From Cladorhizidae sp. MBARI D1340-BT2 (taxonomy: Eukaryota; Porifera; Demospongiae; Poecilosclerida; Cladorhizidae), in assembly GCA_028752905.1 (NCBI GenBank), contig JAQNBH010000002.1:32573530-32637529 (forward strand): a stretch of 64,000 nucleotides of DNA, read 5' to 3'. Below the pieces are notes generated by a model that worked only from the letters and a program-made list of their open reading frames with translations, was not told the origin of the DNA and made no database searches. Positions 20,801 through 32,136 of the stretch are shown here, piece by piece. How positions within the stretch are numbered: the first letter of the stretch is position 1; each line of letters starts with the position of its first letter. The translations under genes and the position numbers were made by a program.

Positions 20801-23800
20801 CTTGTAGATATTGTGTGATGTGCTGCATTATTCCTGTTGTGTGTGTATTATATTACTAGTAGTAAGTGCTAGTAGGTATTGAGTGATGTGTGCATTATTC
20901 CTGTTGTGTGTGTATTATATTACTAGTAGTAAGTGCTAGTTGATATTGAGTAATGTGCTGCATTATTACTGTTGTGTGTGTATTATATTACTAGTAGTAA
21001 GTGCTAGTAGGTATTGAGTGATGTACTGCATTATTCCTGTTGTGTGTGTAATATATTACTAGTAGTAAGTGCTAGTAAGTATCGATTGATGTGCTGCATT
21101 ATTTCTGTTGTGTGTGTTATATTACTAGTAGTAAGTGCTAGTAGGTATTGAGTGATGTGTGTATTATTCCTGTTGTGTATGTATTATATTACTAGTAGTA
21201 AGTGCTAGTAAGTATTGAGTGATGTGATGCATTATTCCTGTTGTATGTGTATTATATTACTAATAGTAAGTGCTAATAAGTATTGAATGATGTGTGCATT
21301 ATTCCTGTTGTGTGTGTATTATATTACTAGTAGTAAGTGCTAGTAGGTATTGTGTGATGTGATGCATTATTCCTGTTGTGTGTGTATTATATTACTAGTA
21401 GTAAGTGCTAGTAGGTATTGAGTGATGTGTGGATTATTCCTGTTGTGTGTGTATTATATTACTAGTAGGAAGTGCTAGTAAGTATTGATTGATGTGCTGC
21501 ATTATTTCTGTTGTGTGTGTATTATATTACTAGAGGTAAGTGCTAGTAAGTATTGAGTGATGTGATGCATTATTCCTGTTGTGTGTGTATTATATTACTA
21601 GTAGTAAGTGCTAGTAGGTATTGAGTGATGGGCTGCATTATTCCTGTTGTGTGTGTATTATATTACTAGTAGTAAGTGCCAGTAGGTATTGAGTGTTGTG
21701 TCCATTATTCCTGTTTTGTGTGTATTATATTACTAATAGTAAGTGCTAATAAGTATTGAGTGATGTGATGCATTATTCCTGTTGTGTTTATTATATTACT
21801 AGTAGTAAGTGCTAGTTGGTATTGAGTGATGTGAGAATTATGTTTGTTGTGTGTGTATTATATTACTAATAGTAAGTGCTAATAAGTATTGAATGATGGG
21901 TGCATTATTCCTGTTGTGTGTGTATTATATTACTAGTAGTAAGTGCTAGTAGGTATTGAGTGATGTGATGCATTATTCCGGTTGTGTGTGTATTATATTA
22001 ATAGTAGTAAGTGCTAGTAGGTATTGAGTGATGTGTGGATTATTCCTGTTGTGTGTGTATTATATTACTAGTAGGAAGTGCTAGTAAGTATTGATTGATG
22101 TGCTGCATTATTTCTGTTGTGTGTGTATTATATTACTAGAGGTAAGTGCTAGTAAGTATTGAGTGATGTGCTGCATTATTCCTGTTGTGTGTGTATTATA
22201 TTACTAGTAGTAAGTGCTAGTAGGTATTGAGTGATGGGCTGCATTATTCCTGTTGTGTGTGTATTATATTACTAGTAGTAAGTGCTAGTAAGTATTGAGT
22301 GATGTGCTGCATTATTCCTGTTGTGTGTGTATTATATTACTAGTAGTAAGTGCTAGTAGGTATTGAGTGATGTGATGCATTATTCCTGTTGTGTGTGTAT
22401 TTATTACTAGTAGTAAGTGCTAGTAGGTATTGAGTGAGGTGCTGCATTATTCCTGTTGTGTGTGTATTATATTAATAGAAGTAAGTCCTAGTAAGTATTG
22501 AGTGATGTGTGTATTATATTACTAGTAGCAAGTGCTAGTAAGTATTGATTGATGTGCTGCATTATTTCTGTTGTGTGTGTATTATATTACTAGTAGTAAG
22601 TGCTAGTAAGTATTGAGTGATGTGCTGCATTATTCCTGTTGTGTGTGTATTATATTACTAGTAGCAAGTGCTAGTAGGTATTGAGTCTGCATTATTCCTG
22701 TTGTGTGTGTATTATATTACTAGTAGTAAGTGCTTGTCGATATTGTGTGATGTGCTGCATTATTCCTGTTGTGTGTGTATTATATTACTAGTAGTAAGTG
22801 CTAGTAGGTATTGAGTGATGTGTGCATTATTCCTGTTGTGTGTGTACTATATTACTAGTAGTAAGTGCTAGCAGATATTGAGTAATGTGCTGCATTATTA
22901 CTGTTGCGTGTGTATTATATTACTAGTAGTAAGTGCTAGTAGGCATTGAGTGATGTACTGCATTATTCCTGTTGTGTGTGTATTATATTACTAGTAGTAA
23001 GTGCTAGTAAGTATCGATTGATGTGCTGCATTATTTATGTTGTGTGTGTATTATATTACTAGTAGTAAGTGCTAGTAGGTATTGAGTGATGTGTGTATTA
23101 TTCCTGTTGTGTGTGTATTATATTAATAGAAGTAAGTCCTAGTAAGTATTGAGTGATGTGATGCATTATTCCTGTTGTGTGTGCATTATATTACTAGTAG
23201 TAAGTGCTAGTAGGTATTGAGTGATGTGATGCATTATTCCTGTTGTGTGTGTATTATAATACTAGTAGTAAGTGCTAGTAAGTATTGAGTGACGTGCTGC
23301 ATTATTCCTGTTGTGTGTGTATTATATTAATAGAAGTAAGTCCTAGTAAGTATTGAGTGATGTGTGTATTATTCCTGTTGTGTGTGTATTATATTACTAG
23401 TAGTAAGTCCTAGTAAGTATTGAGTGATGTGATGCATTATTCCTGTTGTGTGTGTAGTTATTACTAGTAGTAAGTGCTAGTAGGTATTGAGTGAGGTGCT
23501 GCATTATTCCTGTTGTGTGTGTATTATATTAATAGAAGTAAGTCCAAGTAAGTATTGAGTGATGTGTGTATTATATTACTAGTAGCAAGTGCTAGTAAGT
23601 GTTGATTGATGTGCTGCATTATTCCTGTTGTGTGTGTATTATATTACTAGTAGCAAGTGCTAGTAGGTATTGAGTGATGTGTGTATTATTCCTGTTGTGT
23701 GTGTATTATATTATATTACTAGTAGTAAGTGCTAGTAGGTATTGAGTGATGTGTGCATTATTCCTGTTGTGTGTGTATTATATTACTAGTAGTAAGTGCT

Positions 23801-24596
23801 AGTAGGTATTGAGTGATGTGAGCATTATTCCTGTTGTGTGTGTATTATATTACTAGTAGTAAGTGCTAGTAGGTATTGAGTGATGTGCTGCATTATTCCT
23901 GTTGTGTGTGTATTATATTACTAGTAGTAAGTGCTAGTAAGTATTGAGTGATGTGAGCATTATTCCTGTTGTGTGTGTATTATATTACTAATAGTAAGTG
24001 CTAATAAGTATTGAGTGGTGTGATGCATTATTCCTGTTGTGTGTATTATATTACTAGTAGTAAGTGCTAGTAAGTATTGAGTGATGTGCTGCATTATTCC
24101 TGTTGTGTGTGTATTATATTAATAGAAGTAAGTCCTAGTAAGTATTGAGTGATGTGTGTATTATTCCTGTTGTGTGTGTATTATATTACTAGTAGTAAGT
24201 GCTAGTAGGTATTGAGTGATGTGTGGATTATTCCCGTTGTGTGTGTATTATATTACTAGTAGTAAGTGCTAGTAGATATTGAGTAATGTGCTGCATTATT
24301 ACTGTTGTGTGTGTATTATATTACTAGTAGTAAGTGCTAGTAGGTATTGAGTGATGTACTGCATTATTCCTGTTGTGTGTGTATTATATTACTAGTAGTA
24401 AGTGCTAGTAAGTATTGATTGATGTGCTGCATTATTTCTGTTGTGTGTGTATTATATTACTAGTGGTAAGTGCTAGTAGGTATTGAGTGATGTGTGTATT
24501 ATTCCTGTTGTGTGTGTATTATATTAATAGAAGTAAGTGCTAGTAAGTATTGAGTGATGTGCTGCATTATTCCTGTTGTGTGTGTATTATATTACT
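11817..24596 (-). repeat. Satellite array, reverse polarity, main block with higher-order repeats
   Basis: About 12.8 kb of the same ~63-68 bp satellite in reverse orientation, roughly 190-200 units. Variant units recur in the same order at large spacing: a CCTGATGTGTG/CCTGATATGTG variant at 13,072, 16,233 and 20,572, and a TTGTGTTTAT variant at 14,361, 17,524 and 21,782. Two spacings are ~3.16 kb and two are ~4.3 kb, so blocks of dozens of units have been duplicated as a whole. A ...CTAGCAGATATTGAGTAATG variant recurs at about 18,345 and 22,866. No gene is present. Confidence 0.95.
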
Positions 24597-25539
24597 ATAA
24601 TACACACACAACACACTTCTATTAATATAATATACAGACAACAGGAATAATGCAGCACATCACTCAATACCTACTAGCACTTACTACTAGTAATATAATA
24701 CACACACAACAGGAGTAATGGACACAACACTCAATACCTACTTGCACTTACTTATATTAATATTATAATACACACACAACAGGAATAATGCAGCACATCA
24801 CTCAATACTTACTAGCACTTACTACTAGTAATATAATACACACACAACAGGAATAATGCATCACACCACTCAATACCTACTAGCACTTGCTACTAGTAAT
24901 ATAATACACACACAACAGGAATAATACGCACATCACTCAATACCTACTAGCACTTACTACTAGTAATATAATACACACACAACACACTTCTATTAATATA
25001 ATATACAGACAACTGGAATAATGCAGCACATCACTCAATACCTACTAGCACTTACTACTAGTAATATAATACACACACAACAGGAATAATGGACACAACA
25101 CTCAATACCTACTTGCACTTACTTATATTAATATTATAATACACACACAACAGGAATAATGCAGCACATCACTCAATACTTACTAGCACTTACTACTAGT
25201 AATATAATACACACACAACAGGAATAATGCATCACACCACTCAATACCTACTAGCACTTGCTACTAGTAATATAATACACACACAACAGGAATAATACGC
25301 ACATCACTCAATACCTACTAGCACTTACTACTAGTAATATAATACACACACAACAGGAATAATGCAGCACATCACTCAATACTTACTAGCACTTACTACT
25401 AGTAATATAATACACTCACAACAGAAATAATGCAGCACATCAATCAATACTTACTAGCACTTGCTACTAGTAATTTAATACACACACAACAGGAATAATC
25501 CACACATCACTCAATACCTACTAGAACGTACTACTATTA
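24597..25539 (+). repeat. Satellite array, forward polarity again
   Basis: The polarity flips at ACTATAATACACAC. Two ~370 bp copies of a multi-unit block begin near 24,616 and 24,986, each with TTCTATTAATATAATATACA and a GGACACAACACTCAATACC unit. The same variants occur inverted near 5,200-5,400. Confidence 0.93.
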
Positions 25540-25753
25540 ATATCTCATTGAGGCCTATGGGTGGTCAAATTGACCCCAGATTACCTGTGGGCGAGTTCTA
25601 ATTTTATCTTAGCAACTGTGGCTGGTACCGTGACAATGATGATGTCATTAAACAGATAATTAGCTGAGCTTTAAAAAAGTGTTGTTTGAAGCATACAACC
25701 CTTACCATTCCAGAGTTACAGTTTGTCCAAGCTATCTATAAGTTGATTGAGCT

Positions 25754-26538
25754 ATGGCAGGCTTAGCTAGATTGTCTGTTGAAGATATTGCTGGCTATTG
25801 TGCTGGAGATTCACTTTCTGATGCCAGTATAGAAGACCAGCTTAGACAATTGGAAGAACAGGAGTTCTCTGAACTGGATAGTGAAGGAAGTGAACCTGGA
25901 GGAGACAGCAGTGAAGATGAAGATGATGACAGGATAGAAGCCATGTTAGTTGGAGCATACAGTCATCCATCAATAGCTGGTCCAAGTACTATGCCATCCA
26001 ACAGAGACTCCCTGCTTCTCCTGGATTAAGATTTGAATAGTAAGTTGTTTAGCTTAGCTAGTTCTAGCTATCACAATTATGTACTCGTGATCTTCTGGAT
26101 TCCAGGCTATGAAGATCAGGGTTCCGTATCATCTGCTGAAGCAACATCGGATGAAGAGGTAGCTGGAGGTGGTGCTACAAGAGGACGAGAGAGGTGTCGT
26201 GGACGTGGAGCCCGTAGAAGGGGAAGCAGTAAAGGTCGTGGATGTGGAGCCCGTGGAAGGGGAAGCAGTAGAGGTTGTGAGACAGATCGAGGAAGGGGGC
26301 GTGGACGTGGAAGGGGGAAGTGGCGTGGCATTGGAATGGCAAAATATCCTTCAAAAGAAAAGTGTGTTACATAAACTGTGTGATGTGTTTCATTTAGTCT
26401 TGTGTTTTGTTTAGGTCACCATTTGACTGGGAACCCACCGACGTAAGTGAATCTACGAGTGGCGTACCTTCTAGGCAGTTACCAGCCTTTACCCAACCCA
26501 CTGGTCCTGTTCCGAGAACAACTCAAGAAAATACGCCT
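25754..26538 (+). pseudogene. piggyBac transposase, N-terminal part (acidic and RG-rich), possible two introns
   Basis: Starts MAGLARLSVEDI and runs into an acidic stretch rich in Glu, Asp and Ser, typical of piggyBac N-termini, until a TAA at 26,027-26,029. In the same frame after a candidate 66 bp intron (GTAAGT at 26,040, TTCCAG ending 26,105) the sequence continues as YEDQGSV and then a long Arg-Gly-rich repeat. A second candidate intron (GTGTGT near 26,364 to TTTGTTTAG near 26,414) would join to SPFDWEPTD. The TAA before the first candidate intron argues against a working gene. The frame shifts again near 26,538, before the conserved core. Splicing is inferred, not shown. Confidence 0.65.
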
Positions 26539-27941
26539 ATGAAATGTTGAGGTTATTTGTAACTGACCCTATTTTGGATAGTATTGTTGAACAGAGTAGG
26601 CTATTGGCTATTCAGAAAGGGGACGAATCTTTTGATGTTTCTAAGGAAGAAGTACTTGCCTTTATTGGGATCAATGTTGCTATGGGAATTATTCGTCTGC
26701 CAAGCCTGCGTGATTGTTGGTCTACTAGCCCGATCTTTAGCTTACCATGGTTTCCTGCTATTATGTCACGAGACAGGTTCTTCAAAATTTCAAGGTATTT
26801 GCATTTAGTTGATGCTACAAAGCAGAAAAAAGGGGAGAAAGTGGGTATGACCCTCTATACAAGGTGCGACCCCTAATCAATAAAACATCAGAAACCTTTG
26901 CCAAGTACTACCAGCCAAAGCGCGAGCTGGCCATAGATGAAATGATGGTTGGTACCCGTTGCAGAGTGCACTTTCTACAATACATCCCCAAAAAGCCAAC
27001 AAAATGGGGAATCAAAATTTTCGTCAATTCAGAATCTCTTACTGGATATGTACTAACCTATGATGTATATACTGGCGGTAGTTGTTCCGATGATCGTGGT
27101 AGTACTCATGCAACTGTAATGAAACTCATGCAAAAGTATCTAAATAAAGGGCATGCACTTTTCACTGATAACTTCTATACTAGCCCCCTATTGTATCAGG
27201 ATTTGCTAAACAATGGAACATATGCTTGTGGAACAGTCCGTATAAATCGCAAGCATTTTCCTACAGCTTTGAAACATCTTTCCCTAAAACGACCTCAATA
27301 TAAGTTTGCAACCTACAAGTCTTTTACTGCAGGGATTTGGCATGACAGGAGGGATGTCACATTTCTTACTACTATCCACAGCAGTTCAAAAACGTTGCAA
27401 AGGAGGGAAAGATAAAGAACCTATCTCATGCCCAACAGCGATTACAGAATACAATCAAAATATGAATGGAGTGGACCTAACTGATCAATATTTATTTTAC
27501 CATTCACTTACTAAGAGAAAGACTATCAAATGGTGGAAAAATTGTTTTGGCGATTGATAGATATCTGTATTTTGAATGCTGCTATAGTTTTTTGTATCAA
27601 CAATCCCGATTTTGATATAAAAACTAACCGTCAATTTCGACTGGCTTTGATAGAGGAGCTTGTGCAACCTTTGCTACTGGCTAAAGCAAGTGGCCATTCT
27701 GCATCGTATCAAGGAGGTATATAGAAGGCCTAGAAAAGATTTGTCTCGTCTGAAAGGGAAACACTTTCCATATCGAGATACAAGAAGGAGAAAGAGATGT
27801 GTTGTATGCTCAAAAACTAGAACTGTGGACAATAAAAGGAAGGACACCAAAGTTAGTGTTTACTGTCCAAAATGTAATGAATTTTTGTGTATGTGTGCTT
27901 GTTTTGAACGTTATCATACCCTTGTGAACTTCAAACATTAG
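26539..27941 (+). pseudogene. piggyBac transposase core and C-terminal Cys-rich domain, frameshifted
   Basis: Homology runs through at least four pieces in alternating frames: 26,544-26,850 (LFVTDPILDSIVEQS onward), ~26,845-27,390, ~27,390-27,540 and 27,540-27,941. The catalytic region is recognisable: Asp in ELAIDEMM, Asp in LFTDNFYTS, Asp in the DRRDV segment and NGVDLTDQ. The end is a Cys-rich zinc-binding tail with CVVC, CPKC and CMCAC. Each frame change is consistent with a small indel, for instance in the AAAAA run near 27,537. It is a dead copy unless the indels are assembly errors. The catalytic aspartates themselves are still present. Confidence 0.88.
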
Positions 27942-28329
27942 TAACACAATTTCAAGTATTTCATTCATGTAATTAAAAAAAATCATTTTCAAAAAAGGGC
28001 TGAGATTTAGACTTCAATTTTTTGAGCCCATACAACCATAAGGTTACTCAATATTATGTATTATTATGCAAGCCATAGATATTTTTGTGTGGCAGTTATG
28101 CAAATTATAATCATTGGGAAATGATTATTGTAAATTCCGATTCTAATTATAAATGGGTGTGGTTTGTTAATTGTTTGGGTGTGGCTTACAGGAGGACAAG
28201 GAAGTATACTTTAGGGCATATGCCATATAAGTTCAAAAAATGAAATGCTTGTGATGAACCATAAGAGGACTATGTATTTTTAAGAATAATTACTCCTTTT
28301 TGCTATAAAAATGCTCCCCGGAATTCAGT
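27942..28329. other. piggyBac 3' noncoding region
   Basis: AT-rich sequence between the transposase end and the right inverted repeat. No gene. Runs such as AAAAAAAATCATTTTC are present but no definite polyadenylation site is assigned. Confidence 0.6.
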
Positions 28330-28339
28330 CCTCAATGAG

Positions 28340-29447
28340 ATATAATACACACACAACAGGAATAATGCAGCACATCACTCAATACTTACTAGCACTTACT
28401 ACTAGTAATATAATACACACACAACAGGAATAATTCTCACATCACTCAATACCAACTAGCACTAACTACTAGTAATATAATAAACACAACAGGAATAATG
28501 CATCACATCACTCAATACTTATTAGCACTTACTATTAGTAATATAATAAACACAAAAAACAGGAATAATGCAGAACATCACTCAATACCTACTAGCACTT
28601 ACTACTAGTAATATAATGCACACACAACAGGAATAATGGACACAACACTCAATACCTACTTGCACTTACTTATATTAATATTATAATACACACACAACAG
28701 GAATAATGCAGCACATCACTCAATACCTACTAGCACTTACCACTAGTAATATAATACACACACAACAGAAATAATGCAGCACATCAATCAATACTTACTA
28801 GCACTTGCTACTAGTAATATAATACACCCAACAGGAATAATGGAGAACATCACTCAATACCTACTAGTACTTGCTACTAGTAATATAATACACACACAAC
28901 AGGAATAATGCAGCCCATCACTCAATACCTACTAGCACTTACTACTAGTAATATAATACACACACAACAGGAATAATGTAGCACATCACTCAATACCTAC
29001 TAGCACTTACTACTAGTAATATAATACACACACAACAGGAATAATGCAGCACATTACTCAATATCTACAAGCACTTACTACTAGTAATATAATACACACA
29101 ACAGGAATAATGCATCACATCACTCAATACTTACTAGCACTTGCTACTAGTAATATAATACACACACAACAGGAATAATGCAGCACATTACTCAATATCT
29201 ACAAGCACTTACTACTAGTAATATAATACACACACAACAGGAATAATGCAGCACATCACTCAATACTTACTAGCACTTGCTACTAGTAATATAATACACA
29301 CACAACAGGAATAATGCACAAATCACTCAATACTTACTAGCACTTACTAATATAATACACACACAACAGGAATAATACAGCACATCACTCAATACCTACT
29401 AGCACTTACTACTAGTAATATAATACATACACATCAGGAATAATGCA
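28340..29447 (+). repeat. Satellite array, forward polarity, last block
   Basis: About 17 more units of the ~63-68 bp satellite in forward orientation, in phase with the block left of piggyBac. The array ends near GGAATAATGCAGCG, where unrelated sequence begins. Confidence 0.93.
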
Positions 29448-29653
29448 GCGCTGTCTCTATGAGATGATGGCACTCCAAAATGTATGAGAAATATAAGGTG
29501 AGAAACTGAATGTTATGTAACCTGATTAATATAAATGCCTACCACAGGACACAACTTTTAGGTGGTATTAAATTAACTACTAAGGTCAAAGTCTATTAGC
29601 TAGTCTAGTAGTCCAAAGACATTCTAGAAAGATCTAAACCGCTGCCACCATTA
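29448..29653 (-). mobile_element. Internal fragment of an LTR element with a tRNA-Leu-like primer site
   Basis: No gene. At 29,638-29,650 the plus strand reads ACCGCTGCCACCA, the same tRNA-Leu tail as the primer site of the intact element, three bases from the TGTTG end of an LTR-like block. The rest would be the leader of that older element, cut off by the satellite. Confidence 0.5.
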
Positions 29654-30047
29654 TGTTGTAGGGTTCTTCATAAACTCTAGGGCAGTGACTAAGGAGGAAA
29701 TAAGATTACCCTCTACCTAACTAGCCTTCTATATTCAAGAATATTTGAATAAAATGATTTTCAAGAATCACCTTATAGTCTACAAGGCTCAAAACTCTCT
29801 CCAGTGAGGTGGCTCACCCTCTTTTATAGCCAGCCTCCAATCCACACAAACTTGTAATAATTGTCCAATGAAATACAGCCAACATGCACATGTAATTGTC
29901 CAATGAGATACAGCCAGCACAAGTAATTGTCCAATGAAATACAGTCAGCATGTACAGTAATTATCTTCTAAGTGGGTGTTAGACATCAATCTTGTGCCTG
30001 GCCACTCCTGGTCTTGTACTTGTAAGTCAGGGGAAATGCCTCTGACA
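29654..30047 (-). repeat. LTR (about 394 bp) of a second, older gypsy-like family
   Basis: Starts TGTTGTAGGG and ends GCCTCTGACA, with TG..CA termini and a tRNA-Leu-like primer site at the correct side. On the minus strand it has a strong TATA box, GGCTATAAAAGAGG, near 29,818-29,832. It shares layout with the intact element's LTR, including AATATTTGAATAAAAT against AGTATTTGATTAAAAT. Only one LTR is found, so this is a truncated or solo copy. Inside are three short direct repeats of TTGTCCAATGA.ATACAGCC. Confidence 0.6.
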
Positions 30048-30620
30048 ATATTCATAGTCTTAACTTTATTTAGTAAAGTCTATCCCAAGGAAACAGAAGC
30101 TAGCTACACAGCGTATATTCCTAATCCAAATTTTATTTTATAAATCCACCACAAACAAACAGAAATGAGCTGCACAGTCCTAACTTTATTTATTATACTC
30201 CATCAGAAGGAAATAGGAGTCAGCTACAAAAGCTATATATTTCTAGCCCTAACTTTATTTATTAAAGCCCATCCCAAGGAAATGGAAGTTTGGTACACAT
30301 TATATATTCTTTGTCTTAGTTAACACCTCAATGTAGCAGAAGCTAGCAGCACAGTTTATATTCTTAATCATGTCTTTATTTAGTAATGTCCACCCTAAGC
30401 AACAGTAGTTAGTTACAAAGTAAATATTCCTAGTCCTATTAAAATCCACCAGAAGTTAGCTACAAAGTGACAGTATATATTCCTAGACCTAACATTATTT
30501 AGTAAAGTCCATCCCAAGGAAACAAACAGTTAGATACACAGTATATATTCCTAGTCTTAATTTTATTTACTAAAATCCACACCAAAGTAACAGAAGTTAG
30601 CTACATGGTATATATTCCTA
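30048..30620. repeat. Diverged minisatellite, ~60 bp unit
   Basis: About ten diverged copies of a 52-75 bp unit with ATATTCCTAGTCCTAAC, TTTATTTAGTAAAGTCCATC, CCAAGGAAACAGAAG and TTAGCTACACAG. A lone copy of the same unit occurs near 57,045. No gene is seen. Confidence 0.75.
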
Positions 30621-30785
30621 GTACTAATATTACTCCTATAGAGCATAGAGTGAGTTAGTCTCACCAAGTATTCTTATTACTCCTATAAAGCATGCAGTGA
30701 GTTAGTCTCACCAAGCATTCTTATTATTCCTATAGAGCATGGAGTGAGTTAGTCTCACCAAGCATTCTTATTACTCCTAGTGAGT
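30620..30785 (-). repeat. 47-bp minisatellite, three to four inverted copies
   Basis: Units such as TTATTACTCCTATAGAGCAT followed by GTGAGTTAGTCTCACCAAG are the reverse complement of the large 47-bp array at 46,240-47,560. They sit at the edge of the inverted duplicated copy A, while the large array lies between copies B and C. Confidence 0.85.
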
Positions 30786-30990
30786 ATGCAGACATTGATA
30801 TCCCAAAACAAACTCTCTCTGTAAACCATTATTTTGCTGTAATAATCATTAAGATAGTTAATCCATGTTGCTGTTTTTCTCTAGTAGTCAGTCATTTATA
30901 GTCTGTATGTACTTAGTGCTGGCCTATCTCAAGGCTCAACATAACAATTCATCTACAGTATATACCACTTGTCCAATCCTAAATATAATT

Positions 30991-31266
30991 TTAGCTATGA
31001 ATAATGATTGACAGATTTACCATTTGATCACGACTTCTCAGCAACAGTAGCTGAATAATGTTGCTCTCATTATGATCAAGTCCACTTAAAGCCAATTCCT
31101 GTTTATCAAGAACATGCACATTTTGAAGAATGGTCATCAGCATTCTTCCATTGAGCTTCTTTTCTTCTTTGTGTGCTTCATCCAACATCTCTCCAACATT
31201 TCTGCCATGTGAGCTGGTCATCACTCTAACAGAATCCGTATGTTCGATAGCTGATGTCTCCTGCAT
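30991..31266 (-). CDS. Short conserved exon or small protein, copy A
   Basis: 91 codons starting MQETSAIEHTDS, related to 39,564, 51,726 and the broken copy near 62,470. I do not recognise a domain. It is mostly helical and charged in character (EMLDEAHKEEKK) and ends with a Leu-rich LLLLRSRDQ. Copies A and D have four more codons (MTIL or MNIL) than B and C at the same place, a 12-base in-frame difference. A GT at the end of the conserved part (GGTAAATC) could be a splice donor, making this the first exon of a longer gene. It lies head-to-head with the membrane-protein gene and has a kappaB-like site about 48 bases upstream. Confidence 0.45.
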   Translation of the reverse strand: MQETSAIEHTDSVRVMTSSHGRNVGEMLDEAHKEEKKLNGRMLMTILQNVHVLDKQELALSGLDHNESNIIQLLLLRSRDQMVNLSIIIHS

Positions 31267-31313
31267 TGATTACAGTGTGGTGTATCGTGAAAAATAGTAA
31301 GTAATGTGTTATC

Positions 31314-31323
31314 GGGAAATTCC
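31314..31323 (-). promoter_or_regulatory. kappaB-like site, copy A
   Basis: GGGAAATTCC on the plus strand fits the NF-kappaB consensus GGGRNNYYCC. It lies about 48 bp upstream of the small exon and recurs at the same place in copies B, C and D. Function is inferred only. Confidence 0.35.
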
Positions 31324-32136
31324 TATTATTATGTGAAGATATTCATCATTGTGGTTTAGTTGTGCCGTGTGATGTCATAGTAATTTCCTATATGTTTATT
31401 TTTTATTGCTGTGCACTAACAAAAGTTGCACAAAAGTCTGTTTTAATTCCAGGAAGGTATTGATTAATTGAAATGATACATCACAAGTAATATGCTAAAT
31501 GAACTGATCCAGCTATAGAGCTAACTAATATAGCTAGCTCTATAGCTAGAACAACGTAAATATTGAAGAAGCATCTTTCCAACTGATATAGCCTTGCCTA
31601 TGTAGGCTTCCTCTCTCTTACTCTTTTACTATGTAAATGGCAGCAGATTCTTTTTATCTGCCTGTGAACAGTAGAAATAAATCACAGAGTCTTGGGCTTC
31701 TCGATAGTCCAACCATGAACACTCTGCAAACCATTCAGGTTTGGATCTTTTTTCTCCCTTGCTACCAAAAGATCTCGAAGGCAAGCTGGTGAGGTCTAGA
31801 GACGTTCTCTCGTGATGTACACGCTGATAATTGTTTTACTGCAGTTGCGCGTTCTTGTGATTATTTTTTCCCCACGCCCACTCCACCCAACCTCTTTCTT
31901 CTTCTGGGAGGGGGGGCGTGACTCCATATCCCATTCTAGGGTTTTGCGGGCTAAGCTAGAATGCGTTGCTGAATATAATTGTGCAATATAGCTTAAAAAC
32001 TCGACAGTCATACCAGCAGTAAGAGTAAGACAGGTTCTATCACAGATAAGCTAAGTCGTTGTTGCTTCCTCTCACATAACCCCAATGCCGCCAGTGACGA
32101 TTAGGTAGGAGGGCCAGTCAGTACAGCTGGAACGAG
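31324..32136. other. Shared upstream region of the divergent gene pair, copy A
   Basis: No gene. It contains an AGCTAGCTC/TATAGCTAG palindromic patch near 31,515-31,550, a run of G near 31,910 and pyrimidine-rich stretches. It corresponds to 38,800-39,505 in copy B. No confident TATA box is seen for either gene. Confidence 0.5.

Larger units (their letters stand above)
25544..28339 (+). mobile_element. piggyBac-family DNA transposon, decayed
   Basis: 2,796 bp element with perfect 10 bp inverted ends, CTCATTGAGG and CCTCAATGAG. ATAT occurs on both sides (25,540-25,543 and 28,340-28,343), and removing one ATAT plus the element rebuilds the satellite sequence ATTAATATAATACAC exactly. The internal genes are piggyBac transposase fragments in several frames. 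A four-base duplication is right for piggyBac, but the sequence is ATAT, not the family's usual TTAA. Because ATAT is its own reverse complement, a 2 bp TA duplication with 11 bp ends cannot be excluded. The insertion is younger than the surrounding satellite. Confidence 0.9.

Noticed and set aside
25754..26374. Independent RG-rich RNA-binding protein gene
   Set aside because: It lies within the piggyBac ends, directly before the transposase core, and begins with the acidic N-terminus usual for that transposase.
1515..29447. Possible CRISPR array
   Set aside because: The repeat units are contiguous with only point and small-length variation. There are no unique spacers between constant repeats, and the context is eukaryotic transposons.
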